Shown here: positions 36,131-47,689 of the stretch, piece by piece
Position numbering within the stretch: the stretch's first letter is position 1
Layout of the letters: each line of letters begins with the position of its first letter
From: Eumeta japonica
Taxonomy: Eukaryota; Arthropoda; Insecta; Lepidoptera; Psychidae
Direction of reading: 5' to 3'
Length of the DNA: 64,000 nt
NCBI GenBank assembly: GCA_005406025.1
Contig: BGZK01001205.1
Location: 62,001 to 126,000, forward strand
Translations under genes and position numbers: made by a program
Notes under the pieces: model-generated
The model's database searches: none
What the model was told of the DNA's origin: nothing
Seen by the model: the letters and a program-made list of their open reading frames with translations, nothing else

Positions 36131-36479
36131 CGACAGCGGCGCCTTCTGAAAGTGTCGCGAGTCAAATAAAAATATTCGAAGGACGGGTGTTCAACATAAA
36201 AAAAAGTATATTCGATACACGTCTGCTCTGTGCTATATCAAACCCGTCATTGTGAAATATGATATATAGGGTCTGGGAAATATTTTTTTCCAAGAAATTT
36301 TTTCATCATAATTCTTTTACATTTAACTGTAATAAATATATGAAATAATATATTGTACATATATATATTTAACAAAATAGCACACACACATATATATATA
36401 TATAAATTATAGGACTTTTGATCAAAAACCGCGACATGTACTTTTGTCATTCCTTTTTTGATATTAAACTGTCACTAAA

Positions 36480-36870
36480 TAAAGAATTCTGAAGAGACTG
36501 GAAAAGCTGAAGATCTGAGGTTGCAAGGCGGATGCATTAACACTTCCCAATCAAACTCTCTCAATATTTGCTGAGTGGCTAAAGACGTGTGTGGTCTGGC
36601 GTCATCATGGTGAAAGACCACACCCTACTCGTTCTACTTTTCCAAAATAGCATCGACTTTATCCGTAACAGGTCGACCAGAACGTGATTCATCTTTGGCA
36701 TAAAAATGACAATATTAAGAACACTTGATTCAGGTTTGTGCGACTCTCAATACTGCATTAGGTCAATAAACGCAACAATTTTTTTTCGCGGCTTCTATCG
36801 TATTTTTCTCTTTTTTGTAATAAAACTTCAAAATGTATCGAATTCCTACATTAGGTTCACTTATTTTGAT
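36480..36870 (-). pseudogene. Internally deleted mariner transposase (fossil 2)
   Basis: On the minus strand the N-terminal DNA-binding region (EKNTIEAAKKICCVY, then AKDESRSGRPVTDKVDAILE) joins directly to VVFHHDDARPHTSLATQQIL, the second catalytic Asp segment. It continues to LREFDWEVLMHPPCN. The stretch holding the first catalytic Asp is absent. Stops and a frame change add further decay. The motifs differ from those of the copy at 15.3-16.0 kb, so this is another mariner subfamily. Confidence 0.85.
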
Positions 36871-37109
36871 GTACAGAAAAGCAATAGAAAAATGGCGGGA
36901 CACAATTTTTATTTTCATATTTCTTTTTTTAAAATGTCATCTATTTAATGGTATCAAAACAAGCCAGATAAAAACAGCACAACCAAAGAGATTTTACTGC
37001 AACTTTTTACTTATGTAATATTAAGAAACATTTTCCCCGACCTGACATATCCTAATATACAAAAGCCTCGAATCATTGTTGTTTACGAGGTTGTGTTGGC
37101 TGTTTTAAC

Positions 37110-37400
37110 GCTCCTTGCACCCTGGTGGATGTGACTGTCGGCAATTTCCTGAGGATGTGCCTTGTTGGCATGAAACGTACGTAGAATTAACAATTTAACA
37201 GTTAGCGGAATAAGATAATTATAATAATAAATAACACTTGCTTAGGTGTTCGATATCTGTCAATCCTCTGGAATCAATATTCAATCATTTGGATAGAGAT
37301 TCGTAGTGGAGAGGCAGATTCGAGGGTCAGTGGTGGGTTGCATGCTGCATGTTAATGCATGTTGCAGGCAAGCGTCGAGTCATTGTGTTCAAACAGCTCA
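37110..37400 (+). repeat. Dispersed repeat family C, copy 2
   Basis: Counterpart of 4535-4830. It includes TCCTGAGGATGTGCC, AACGTACGTAGAA, TTAGGTGTTCGATATCTGTC, GGCAGATTCGAGGGTCAG and the closing GCATGCTGCATGTTAATGCA module. Confidence 0.68.
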
Positions 37401-37843
37401 ATCTCCTACCGCCCAATCGAGTTCGATAAAATTTCAGCAATATATATTGACAGTTTCAGCTTGAAAGATAGTATAATGCTGGGTTCAAACGAAACCTTTG
37501 GTTTTTTTTTTTTATTTCCCAGATTTTATCATTCATAAATACATAAAACCACAAAGGTTATCTTCTTCATGTGCGTACGTGTAGTACTGAACCGAACCGC
37601 TGAAGCAATTCTGAAAATTCCTCCACTAACAAGAAGCTCCCAAATTACATAAACTTTGAACATTTCTCCTTGATTTCATTTGTACATTTGTGCTACTACA
37701 GATTATAAACATTTTTTTTCTTAGAAAGCCATACTATTCCTAAGTGTAATATAGCCTAAATTTTATTTTAATACTGGAATTTTCTCCGGTTTCGTTCAAA
37801 TCACAATCGAGACCTTTATTGGAATTTAACTTACTAGCGAGAT

Positions 37844-38131
37844 ATGGAGCGGAGTCAAAAGTCAAAACGGGAATATAAATCGGAAAACAGGTCAAAATCG
37901 AGTGAAAGGCCCAAAATTAATATCGAAAGCACGACTGTACGCATCAGCACGAGATCGGAATTGAGAGCGATACCTGAATCCAGTGTGGAATCACAATCGG
38001 AATCTATTTACATCGAGATCGAACTCAGAATCAAAAGCGGAAACATGATCGGGATCGAGAGTGAATCGAATCGGCATCGAGAGCAGGGCCGGGACCGGGA
38101 GTCGAAAATGGAAAAGCGGTCGGTATCATGA
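37844..38131 (+). repeat. Purine-skewed degenerate low-complexity repeat
   Basis: An irregular run of GAATCGG, GGGATCGAGA and similar units on the plus strand. It makes a 95-codon Ser/Arg/Glu-rich open frame. This looks SR-protein-like but follows from base composition. About 70 bp later GGGCAGAGCCATGGG resembles the Helitron-like ends at 1.77 kb, suggesting the tract is the inside of such an element. Confidence 0.6.
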
Positions 38132-38229
38132 TTGAGAATGTGATAGGTCGATATATACGATGAAGGAATTAAGTCTACGTCCGCACTCGGGCAGAGCCAT
38201 GGGAAGAAGCTATATTAAGGAAAATTCTT

Positions 38230-41200
38230 AATTACTTAATTACCTTTCTCTTTTTGAAGTACCGTTCCTCCAAAAAAAAAGGAACCCTGACAAGAAGCAA
38301 GTTCTTACAGCAAAAGTACAGGGTTTCTCTCGTTCAGAGATCCGAAAATTTTAAATTTACTTAATTAGATCACCCGAAAAATATTTTTCTGGAGATCACA
38401 AACTTACTTTTGCTATTGATATAGCAACCGTGATGTAGACTGATATATGAGAAAACATTTTTTGATTTCCCGTTACTTAAATTTATGATTTCAAAGCATT
38501 CGCACGTATGTGAAAATATTGGATTTTTTAAAAATATAGTTTCGGAGCACTTGTTCGTTATTTTTTTGTTATGCGCACGTCTAATGATTTCAGTAGATTT
38601 TTTATGAAGTTAAAATATTTCCTCGGAATTTTGTGAGTGAAGAGAAGCTATACAGACGATATTACTACGGTTTTCAAAATTAAATAGAACACACGGCTCT
38701 AGAAATGACTACCTGCAAAAGGCTACCCAAATTCTTACTTTCACACACGCCATTCTTACAGCTGAAAACAGGCACGGTTGCCAAGCCTTATACATGTAAA
38801 TGTGTAACGGCTTTCGGCTGTATTTGTTACGAAATGGCTGTAATTGATCTGGCGTATTTTATCCTGATACCTGGCACTAGTGATACCTAGCCTGTACCAT
38901 ATAGCCTAGAATTTCTGCTCAGAGGAGAAAATGCTAGCTCAAGATTCACTTTCGGTCTAGGATCACGGATGAAACGCTTTATTCGATTTGTTTACTACCT
39001 CGTGATAGTCACAATACATTTACGATATTATTCGTGACAGAGTTAAATAATGGAAGTATAGGAGCTTATTAATGCATTATCGGATAGAAGCTATTATTCA
39101 ACTAAATTACAACCAGGCCAAATTTAAAAGTAACACAATCAAACTATGTCAGTTATATTACTTGTTTTGTAATTTGCTTTCATTATATTTTAGAGCATCA
39201 ATAACTTTTACGTGACGATTGAAAAATTGGCTCTCAATTTTTTATTCAGGTCATTACATTTTTTAAAGTCCAAATAGATAGTTACCATCTAAACAGAGAT
39301 AACTTCAACATGTGTAGTTTTTCCGTCATAAAGTATTTAATGTTGTTCTTTCGGCATAAATTATTTAATTTATGCCAAAAGAACTACAGGGGAAAATATA
39401 AACAGTCTGTTTCGTGGAGCATTGGAGCGATCAAAAAACAAAGATTTAGTTAAAATTGAAAAGAAAACGGTAATATTAAGTTTTTTAGTACTATAAAGAT
39501 AATATTATAAATGGAATTGAAATATAAACGAAAACTTTGAAATATTTCTTAAATAACTATATGCTCATTTTGTGAAAAATAAATGAAAATGTTTTTTTAG
39601 GGTGATTTAAATGTTTCTATAAATTTCTAGAGAATATTATTCTTTGAAACGAAATGCGTATTAAATTGAATATGTATCCAGCTTATTACGTTCGGTTTTG
39701 AAGCATTATAATGACTTAGCATTCGTTGCGCAAAATTGTTTTTGCCAGATTATACTTAAACTAATAATAATCAGTCGTAATCCTTCGGCTTCTCTGGGTT
39801 CTGAAAATAAATAAAAAATAAACTAAGAGACAGTTTAAAACTATTTATAGACGATCCGGCTGGTTGAATGGTTGAAGTCTTATCTCGACACGTTCAATAA
39901 TTTCCAAATGATGCTTTGACGAATAAAAATCATTTTCTCTGTATACATGCACTTTCGGCAGTTCGAGACATTTATTGGGTTCCCCTTTAAATTGTATAAA
40001 TGTTATTAATTTTCAAATTAATATATTTTTAATTTAATTCGGCAATAACTTTTGCACTGAGCCGTGCGCAGATTTTAAGCTTTTATCTACATGTTAATCG
40101 GAATCCAATTATCCCTCGCTCACACTTTTACTAGGAGCGGCAATAGTTAACACAATTTTGAAATTGTAAACTAGGCTGTATGTACATTCTCGTAACTTTC
40201 TCACAATCAGCTTGCATTAGGAATGGAACTAGGATAAATAAACTGGATTTCAAATAAAAATATAGTAGTATATGTATGCTGACTAGGCGATGTTTCAAAA
40301 CCTACTAAATATTAAATTTATCAAATTCATCAAATTTAAGGACATATAAATCAATAATGGATGAGAATGCCCAACTGAGTCAAAACTCCGGCGTTACATC
40401 GGAAGGTATGGAGTTTGAAAGCTAAGCGCTGGCAAAACCGATGAACTCTCAACCCGAGTCGAATTTAACCATCAGTTGTGGCCTCGGATACCTTCTCAAA
40501 CCTTCGATCCAGGACCTTATCACCTAATCGGTGATGAAGGTAGTCAACAAGCACCAATACGCATCGAATCAGCAGTTAAAACTTAAAATTAAACCTGTTT
40601 CTATAAAAAAAAAAATGGAAATAAGGAAAATAAACCGCAAAATTTCTCACTATTTTCGATCATAGACGAAAATAAGTAAGTTTCGAGTTGAAACAGGAGA
40701 AAAGTAAATGAAAGGCTTTCCCAATTATCCTCAACCCGATGTTAATCAATCGATTCGCTTTAAGGCTTGTCTATGAAAAATATTTGAGTGGTTTTGTCGC
40801 AATTAAAAAGTTGTTTTTAAAACTGAAGTTGATTAGATTTTTGAAGAAAAAAAAGTTGTAGATTGCAGTAGCCACGTGCAAATGGAGTTTACACCGCTGG
40901 TGCAAGCTCCGTAGTTTCTGTAAATTTCAGAATATATTCGTTCTTGTTTATTCTAGATTTTTTTCCAGTTGCATCTCTTTTATCGACACTGTTTTCTGAG
41001 CGAGACGTGTATTGTGACTACATCGAAAACTTATAGACGATGTTATCTATCTAGAAATCAAAAGCTTGAATTGTGCACGTTAAAAATACCATATTTACAA
41101 ATCAACTTTTGACAATATTTATTTGACGTTACCTATTACATATAGAGCCGTTTGTAAAATACGTCACTCTAAAGTTCTTCCTTTCAAACACTCTCTCCTC

Positions 41201-43420
41201 GCCACCAGTCGCTCTGCGTCATATTCTCTGTAACCCTCCTTATAAATATTACGTCACGAAAGATAGACCTCCGTTGCGGTTAACGCTACAAAAATGTTTT
41301 TAATTCAAAATACTCGCTATTTTCAATAAAATAATTTAATTGTATCGATGGTATTATGGATAAATAACGATTATATAAAAGACTTTGTTATTTGTCAAAA
41401 GGCTATGGCCTCTTTAAATGCTTAGAAATATCTATCATCGATGTTGCATTATCTCCTTCTTTTTTATCTTCGAAACTGGAATTCACTTCGTCTTCATCTA
41501 TTTACTCTGCATTTTCTAGTAGCTCTCAAACTTGACGAGTTGCGAGGAAGCGTTATATTTTGATATTGGAGTTAGAAGGAAATCGATTGCGACAGACCTT
41601 AAAGCCTAGCGCCGGTATGGAAAAGCAAATATGAAAGAATATTGAAGTTTATAAGCTGTAGTGACGAAAATGTGTACATAAAAATATTTATACATTTACA
41701 AACGGGAAACGGATAACTTTCTACTGTAACAGAAGGGTGAAATACAAAATAAGGTAGAAAGAAAAAAATAAATCAATTATTTAAAAAACTTGAAAAACCC
41801 CTTATCATAATTTTTAACGCTAAGCAAGAACCTGTCCTACGGGTACGCGAACGTATTTTACCAACGGCCCCTAAATCACTTCCAAAACTTTAAACTTCCA
41901 AAATCCCTCATTGAACCTTTGGTAAAATGACAATAACGTTGAACATTGCATACATCGAAGGCTTAACTTAAAATAAAACATCTTTAAAACAGTAAAAGGC
42001 AAATAGATGCGTTCAGTATAAGATGGGCGAATGTGTTGCGCTGAAAGGCAACATAACGGCTTCATTTTTTGTTAACTCGACTTCTCTCTCGTCTGATTTC
42101 TCTGACGCAGCATATACATGAAAACAAATTCTTAAAGTATAAACTCCAAAAAGTGAAATACCTTTTTAAGATTATTCAAGAATTCAGCAATTCGTTTAAG
42201 TTCAAACATTCATGACCCTACAGCGACGACCCTTTTTAAATACCGTTAATCCGACCTTATTCGGTGGATTCACTTAAACATTATTTGAGCTAAAATAACT
42301 GTTTAATTTTTCGCCTACCACGATCAAATTAAACGATTTCGATGGGCTAATATTGGATGCAGTTTATTGAGGATTGAAAGTGATTAGGTTTCGATAATGA
42401 CCGATTTAACATTTTTAATGCTACAGAAAAAGCCGTATTTTTGAAATAAGTACATTTTTGAGATTACTCGCAATTAAGTCGCCCGATTGAGCACAAATTT
42501 TACAGAAAATTTGAAGAATCGAGCTTACGATATACGAGAAAGTTGAACGGAATATTTTTAAAAAGTTATTTAAATATATTTTTTTAAATTGTCAAAAAAT
42601 ATTTTTTTATAATAGTTATCGATCCATGGAGTTTTGCAGTCTTTGATATTTTTTTTTTTATAAATATAAATAGTTTTTTGAACTCAATCACCTCATTCAT
42701 ATCAAAGTGTACATATGTAAAAAAGATTTTAAAAATATATGTTGTTGAAACTACTGAAAATTGTTCAACCTATTAAAGAAATTCTCAAAAATTCTAAATG
42801 AAATACACAGAGATATACGAATATCTCTATGAAAAGTCTCAGAGCAACTTCCTTGGACCTTGAAACGATTAATGAAATTTCAGATTTTTAAAATCGGAAT
42901 GAAAAGAGATATAGCCTTCCGAAAATCTTCAATTTCCCCAGCGGAAATTGAAAAACTGTCGTAAAATATGCCTCAGCAATAGAATATACAATAACCTGAA
43001 AAATCATAAAACTATGGAATGACTTTTTTAGCCTTCGAGCTAATATCAAGGAATGTAAGTGTCATGGATTCAAATGCGTGAAGCGAAAGGAATGAATTAT
43101 TAAAACGCGAGATACATAATAAGTATGCCAGGCCAACTTACGAAGGACGACGTATTCAATTCACGATATTGTAAGTTGTAGAAAACACTAAATCAATTAT
43201 CATCGTGATAAGCAACTAACATTGTGGATGATAAATATGCCTTGTATGAAATCATCAGTGCTATCAACCGACTTCGCATAGTACAATTTTGTTTTTGAAG
43301 CAATTCAATGAGTCAGATTTTATCGCAAATGTAATGTAATTGGATCAGGAGCAATTAGTCCCGATCTATTCTGATCGATGTTGCGGTCGAGATCAAACAG
43401 TGACATGCACTGTTTGATTT
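38230..43420. other. About 5 kb of AT-rich DNA without recognised genes
   Basis: Only short incidental frames. Features seen are a 19-bp-arm hairpin with one mismatch (39345-39384) and poly-A/T tracts. No transposase or RT motif was recognised. Confidence 0.5.
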
Positions 43421-43429
43421 CCACCGCTG

Positions 43430-43660
43430 TTCGACTTGCGTACACGTTTTAGTTATTGGACGCTGGGAGGGGGTTTTAATTGGATCGCTACCGAGAGAGC
43501 CGCCGGCACGGGTACCGCGCGCCGTCAGACAGCGACCTAATTAAACATCGGCCTCGTCGACATCAAACACCCTGATAAATTTAAACGTGTGCATCGAAAC
43601 CCCGTCGCGTCGTCCGAGCGGTACACGTAGGACACCGAAACTCTAGGCTTATTCGACTTA
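43430..43660. promoter_or_regulatory. CpG-rich island
   Basis: Contains GAGAGCCGCCGGCACGGGTA and CCCCGTCGCGTCGTCCGAGC within AT-rich flanks. CAAACAGTGACATGCACTGTTTG-type dyad symmetry lies at its left (43395-43417). No exon was identified. Confidence 0.3.
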
Positions 43661-44659
43661 AAATCTAGTTCAATTTCCAACGATATTAATTTATAATAAT
43701 GATTACATACAATGAAGAAGTTTCAAATTATTCCAGCGTTAAGTATGGACAGATTAAATTAAAATAAAATTTTGTTTTTGTTGTGCATGTACGTCATACG
43801 AAATATCATTTGTAATTGAAATTGCTTTAAACATTAAAGTACGTTTCTTTTTACTATTTATAAGTATATACTTTTATATGTAATGATTTATATAAATTTT
43901 TTGCTAATACCTGAAAATGCGGAAATAAATTACCCAAAAAGAATTTTGAAGTATCGAGCTAAACATCCTTAAATAATTCCTTATAGTGAAGGATCCGTTG
44001 CCTATTACATCAAAAACATAAATATGGTTTTGGTGTTTCATAACTCCCATAGTGGATATAAAAGTCTATAAGCTCTTGTAAGCAAATGATAACAAACTTT
44101 ATTAAGCTCACATTCTGCGAAAGACTTGATGCAAGAGTTTGTTTCACAACTTGACCATTTTCAAATAAAATGACAATCATATAAATTGTAAGTGTAATTT
44201 ATTATGCTATTCCCTTAACTATTGAATGAAATACTTTAATAAATCCGCAAATAATATTTTGACCTCCGATTTGTTAGAAATGTATACTAATGAAGATGGT
44301 GTCGCATGGCCAAATGTAATATCGAATAAGGCATTACAACATCGTTTTAGTAGTCCAGCAACTAGAATGGAGCTTTGTAGTATTGGACCATTATTTTTTT
44401 TTGTACGAAAAATTTTATACGATTTTTGTACGAAAATTTCGTGTATTTAAGGAAAAATTAAGAATTGTTTAAGAAAAATCATCTTTTACGTAATTCAATA
44501 CTAGAAATAAAAAAAACTGAGAATGTTAATCGACTTCATAAGATCACGAATTAGTATTCAATGAGATCTCGGAAGATATACGCCGGTATGCCAGGAGAAA
44601 TAAATATTTGCGTATTACGTATTTAGTTTTCACATATCGTATGGTAAGCATAAAAAAAT

Positions 44660-44663
<4 letters not shown>

Positions 44664-44708
<45 letters not shown>
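44664..44708. repeat. (TG)n microsatellite
   Basis: About 22 uninterrupted TG units followed by TATGTGCGCGCG. The Val-Cys repeat frame it creates is not a gene. Confidence 0.95.
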
Positions 44709-44717
<9 letters not shown>

Positions 44718-44778
44718 CGTATGTTATATCAACGAAACCGCGTCATATTTGAATCATAAAATACAATATTTTTATGAT

Positions 44779-45080
44779 CCGTCGCCCAGGGAAGCGGTCG
44801 GGCGACGGTCAGTTAAAATGAAGTGATCGCCTTAACAATGTGCACGATCGTGTACATCGTTAAGGCGATCGCGTCGCCCTCCTCGCACCCTCGCACCGCC
44901 GCGTCGACGTCCCTCTCGGCCGTTGAACCGGACCTCTCGATACGGGCGAGGTCTCTCGAGCCACTCATAACTTCCCGTATGCCGTGGCGCGAGTGATTTC
45001 TCTCAAGCCGCGACGTGACTCTTGAGTATCGAGGCTTTTCTAAGAAAATCTCAGGTCAAACGCGGGGGCGTTATATAATT
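44779..45080. promoter_or_regulatory. CpG-rich island with 46-bp near-perfect palindrome
   Basis: CCGTCGCCC/GGGCGACGG (44779-44787 and 44800-44808) forms a 9-bp stem. Then 44825-44870 is an almost perfect palindrome centred on CACGATCGTG with outer arms GATCGCCTTAAC/GTTAAGGCGATC. It continues into CG-rich sequence (CTCGCACCCTCGCACCGCCG). No transcript evidence is readable. Confidence 0.4.
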
Positions 45081-46069
45081 TGACGTCGAACTTTAGTCGG
45101 GCTTAACTCTGCCGAAGCGAAAGTTTTCTATGCCTGATGAGATGTACTTTAAAAGATTTTAATAGTGTAAGCCGCTAAAAGAAACGAGGTCGGAAATATT
45201 GTAGAAAAATAGCTTATAATGCGCCACAGCTTTTTGTTCTGAAGGCTGCGAAAAACAATAAAGAAAGTCGGAACAAAAAATTAAAGAAAGGCTTTTAAAA
45301 TTTATAGATGGTATTTCAAAATGTAACCCATATAAACAAGTAATTGTTAAATTTAATAATATTTTTTGGTACACTATATGATATATTCTTATATTTTTAT
45401 ATGTGAAGGAAAAAAAAATTAATCCCTTAAAAGATTCAACTCTACTGTAATGAAAAAGTGGCGCTGAAAAAATTCAAAAATTCGCTAAACTATTTCGAAA
45501 ATTTCAGTCTACGAATTTTAACGTATCGGATGTGTAAGTGTGAATATTATGTATCTAGAGCTCATAATACAGGTCATGTCATTCAGCGACAAGCGCTAAA
45601 ACAACGACAACAAAGGTCTCATTCTAATACAATGAAAATCATATCGATCTCAATTAAAATTAGCGAATCAAGGGACTTATCACAATCCTGAACGTGATTG
45701 CAATCCAAACCCTATTCCTTCACAACCCATTCCTAGTTCACTATACAGACTAATTTCAGTAGGTATCGTTGTGACGTCGAAATGACGTGAAAGTGAGGTT
45801 TGGCGCTGTTGGCTGACGTAATTTTGACGTCACATCGATAAAGACTGGATCGTTTCAAGTTTACGTAATTACCCCGCTGTTTCTAAATCTTCTCGATCCT
45901 TATTTTGCTCTCGATTTATATAATCTATGTCGTAAGCTCGAAACTGACGTACAACATTAGTAAGCCAACTAGAAACTAGATATAGTTTATCCTTTAAAAA
46001 AACTCAAATTTAAGACGCAAAATGCACTCATATATTCTTCAATTTCTTTTTTGAAGAATATAAGAACTA

Positions 46070-46640
46070 TTTCTGTTTTGCACGTTTCGTAAGCGGAACG
46101 TTGATGTAGTGCTCTATTCTCGCCTTACAAAAATCAAGTGATTTTTTTGAACTAAAAGTGTCTCTATTTATTTTTTTATAGCACTTATATAACAATATTT
46201 AGAAATGAATATCAAGGTAAAACACTAGTTTCAACACTTATGACATTGTTAAAAGACATTTTGCTTTTTCAATTAATGAAAAAGATGTTTAACAAAATTA
46301 TTCCGCGAACGTCCGCAAGACTGTACGTATCCATATACCCGTGGTCACGACAACTCCCGAAAAACTTAATGATCTAATGCATTTTTTTCCAAACGTTTTA
46401 GTATTATCCTAAACTAAGTCCTTTCGAAGATCACGGTCTAATTCAACGTAGTTTAATTGTAATTGGTGTTATAAAATTACGACTGAATATTTTGTTTGTT
46501 GTATATGTAAAATATAGTATAGTACACTTAGGTCCGTTCACAACGCTTGCGTGGTATTTTTGTATGCCTTATAAGTGGAGCGCTGAGATAGTGCTCTACT
46601 CTCGCCTTATAAAAATCGAGCATTTTTTTTTAACTTAAAA
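46070..46640. repeat. Two direct copies of a ~65-bp motif
   Basis: TAGTGCTCTATTCTCGCCTTA (46116-46136) and TAGTGCTCTACTCTCGCCTTA (46589-46609), each followed by (C/T)AAAAATC(A/G)AG and a T-run, lie about 470 bp apart. The class is unknown. Confidence 0.65.
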
Positions 46641-46753
46641 TTTTTTCATGTGACTCATTATGTACTTATAGACTTACATAAACACACGAATAACAAGAAA
46701 AAACATTCGTACTAATATACATATTTGTAAAAATTGAACGACCGCTATGAGGC

Positions 46754-47008
46754 GTGCACTTTTGCATTTTCCAATTTTTTTTCATTTCAATTAAGTTTCC
46801 AATTTATCTAAATTGGAAACTTAATTGGCATTTAAATAAAATGGCTGTTCAACCCAGAGAATTTTTTTGGGCCCCGCCAGTTACCATTCACCAATTTGTC
46901 AAAGATCGTATTAATGATGAAAAATTTAAATGTGTAAGTGTTGAAAATGCACATGTGCGTGGACGCTATCAACACTGGTATATACTCGCACATGCACCTC
47001 TGATTTAG
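46754..47008 (+). other. Unassigned open frame, possibly element-derived
   Basis: 84 codons. From MAVQPREFFWAPPVTIHQFV onward (46841) the composition is protein-like (KCVSVENAHVRGRYQHWY), unlike most frames here. Beyond the stop at 47008, sense-like stretches (KIPSPFDPSYFIRTL) continue for about 60 bp with interruptions. I do not recognise the family; a decayed transposon ORF is the most likely explanation. Confidence 0.3.
46788..46827. repeat. Perfect 19-bp-arm hairpin with 2-nt loop
   Basis: CAATTAAGTTTCCAATTTA, then TC, then the exact complement. It lies inside the unassigned frame that follows. Confidence 0.9.
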
Positions 47009-47689
47009 AATCTTTTTATGTCAAAATTCCTTCTCCATTTGATCCCAGTTATTTTATCCGTACGTTGAGGACACATTTTTGAGTAATTCGTTACCAAATC
47101 TAAACGCAACTTTTCATATCTCTAACTTCAATCGTTTCAAAATCAGGTTTCAAGCCCTATAAACATGTGTATTTCAGTTTCTGGTTAGTAATCTTAACAA
47201 TAATTTCGATGTCTCCGACTCAGAACTACGGGATTACTTAAAAAAACTTTCATTCAACTCTCCATTCAACTTTCCAACTCCCATTCAATCTTTTTTTGAA
47301 GCTGAACCCTCGAGAAGCCTTCCTTAACGCTGGGTTAAATCACAGAAAATGATGCAGACTACCCATTCTCGAGATGAATATTTTGGCTCTGTACCATCGA
47401 AGACTACTCGAAGTTGATAAAGTTATCACATACATATATAAATTACCGTGTCTTATTAATAGGAACAATCAAACAGATAGCAACGGGTGCGTGTAATTTC
47501 CTCGTCATTTCACAAATAGCCCGACGACGGTAACGTTCATAAAGATATTTGTAGGACATCGATCGCTCCCCGTAAGGGCTGTTTAATAATTCACGGCGGA
47601 ACGTCGAACGCTGTTTGTGTATATACGACCCTTTTATTTAGTTCTTTCGCTGCGGGTTACAGTGAAATTAGTAACGAAAGAAAGTATGT

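Noticed and set aside
35869..36165. 98-codon Arg-rich minus frame
   Set aside because: Composition follows from the CpG island; no start context, domain or splice partner of matching phase to transporter exon 1.
37844..38131. 95-codon Ser/Arg/Glu-rich frame that looks like an SR protein
   Set aside because: It arises from a degenerate purine-rich repeat whose complement is present elsewhere; no splice sites or conserved domain.
44608..44826. Frame with a long Val-Cys repeat
   Set aside because: Simply the translation of a (TG)n microsatellite.
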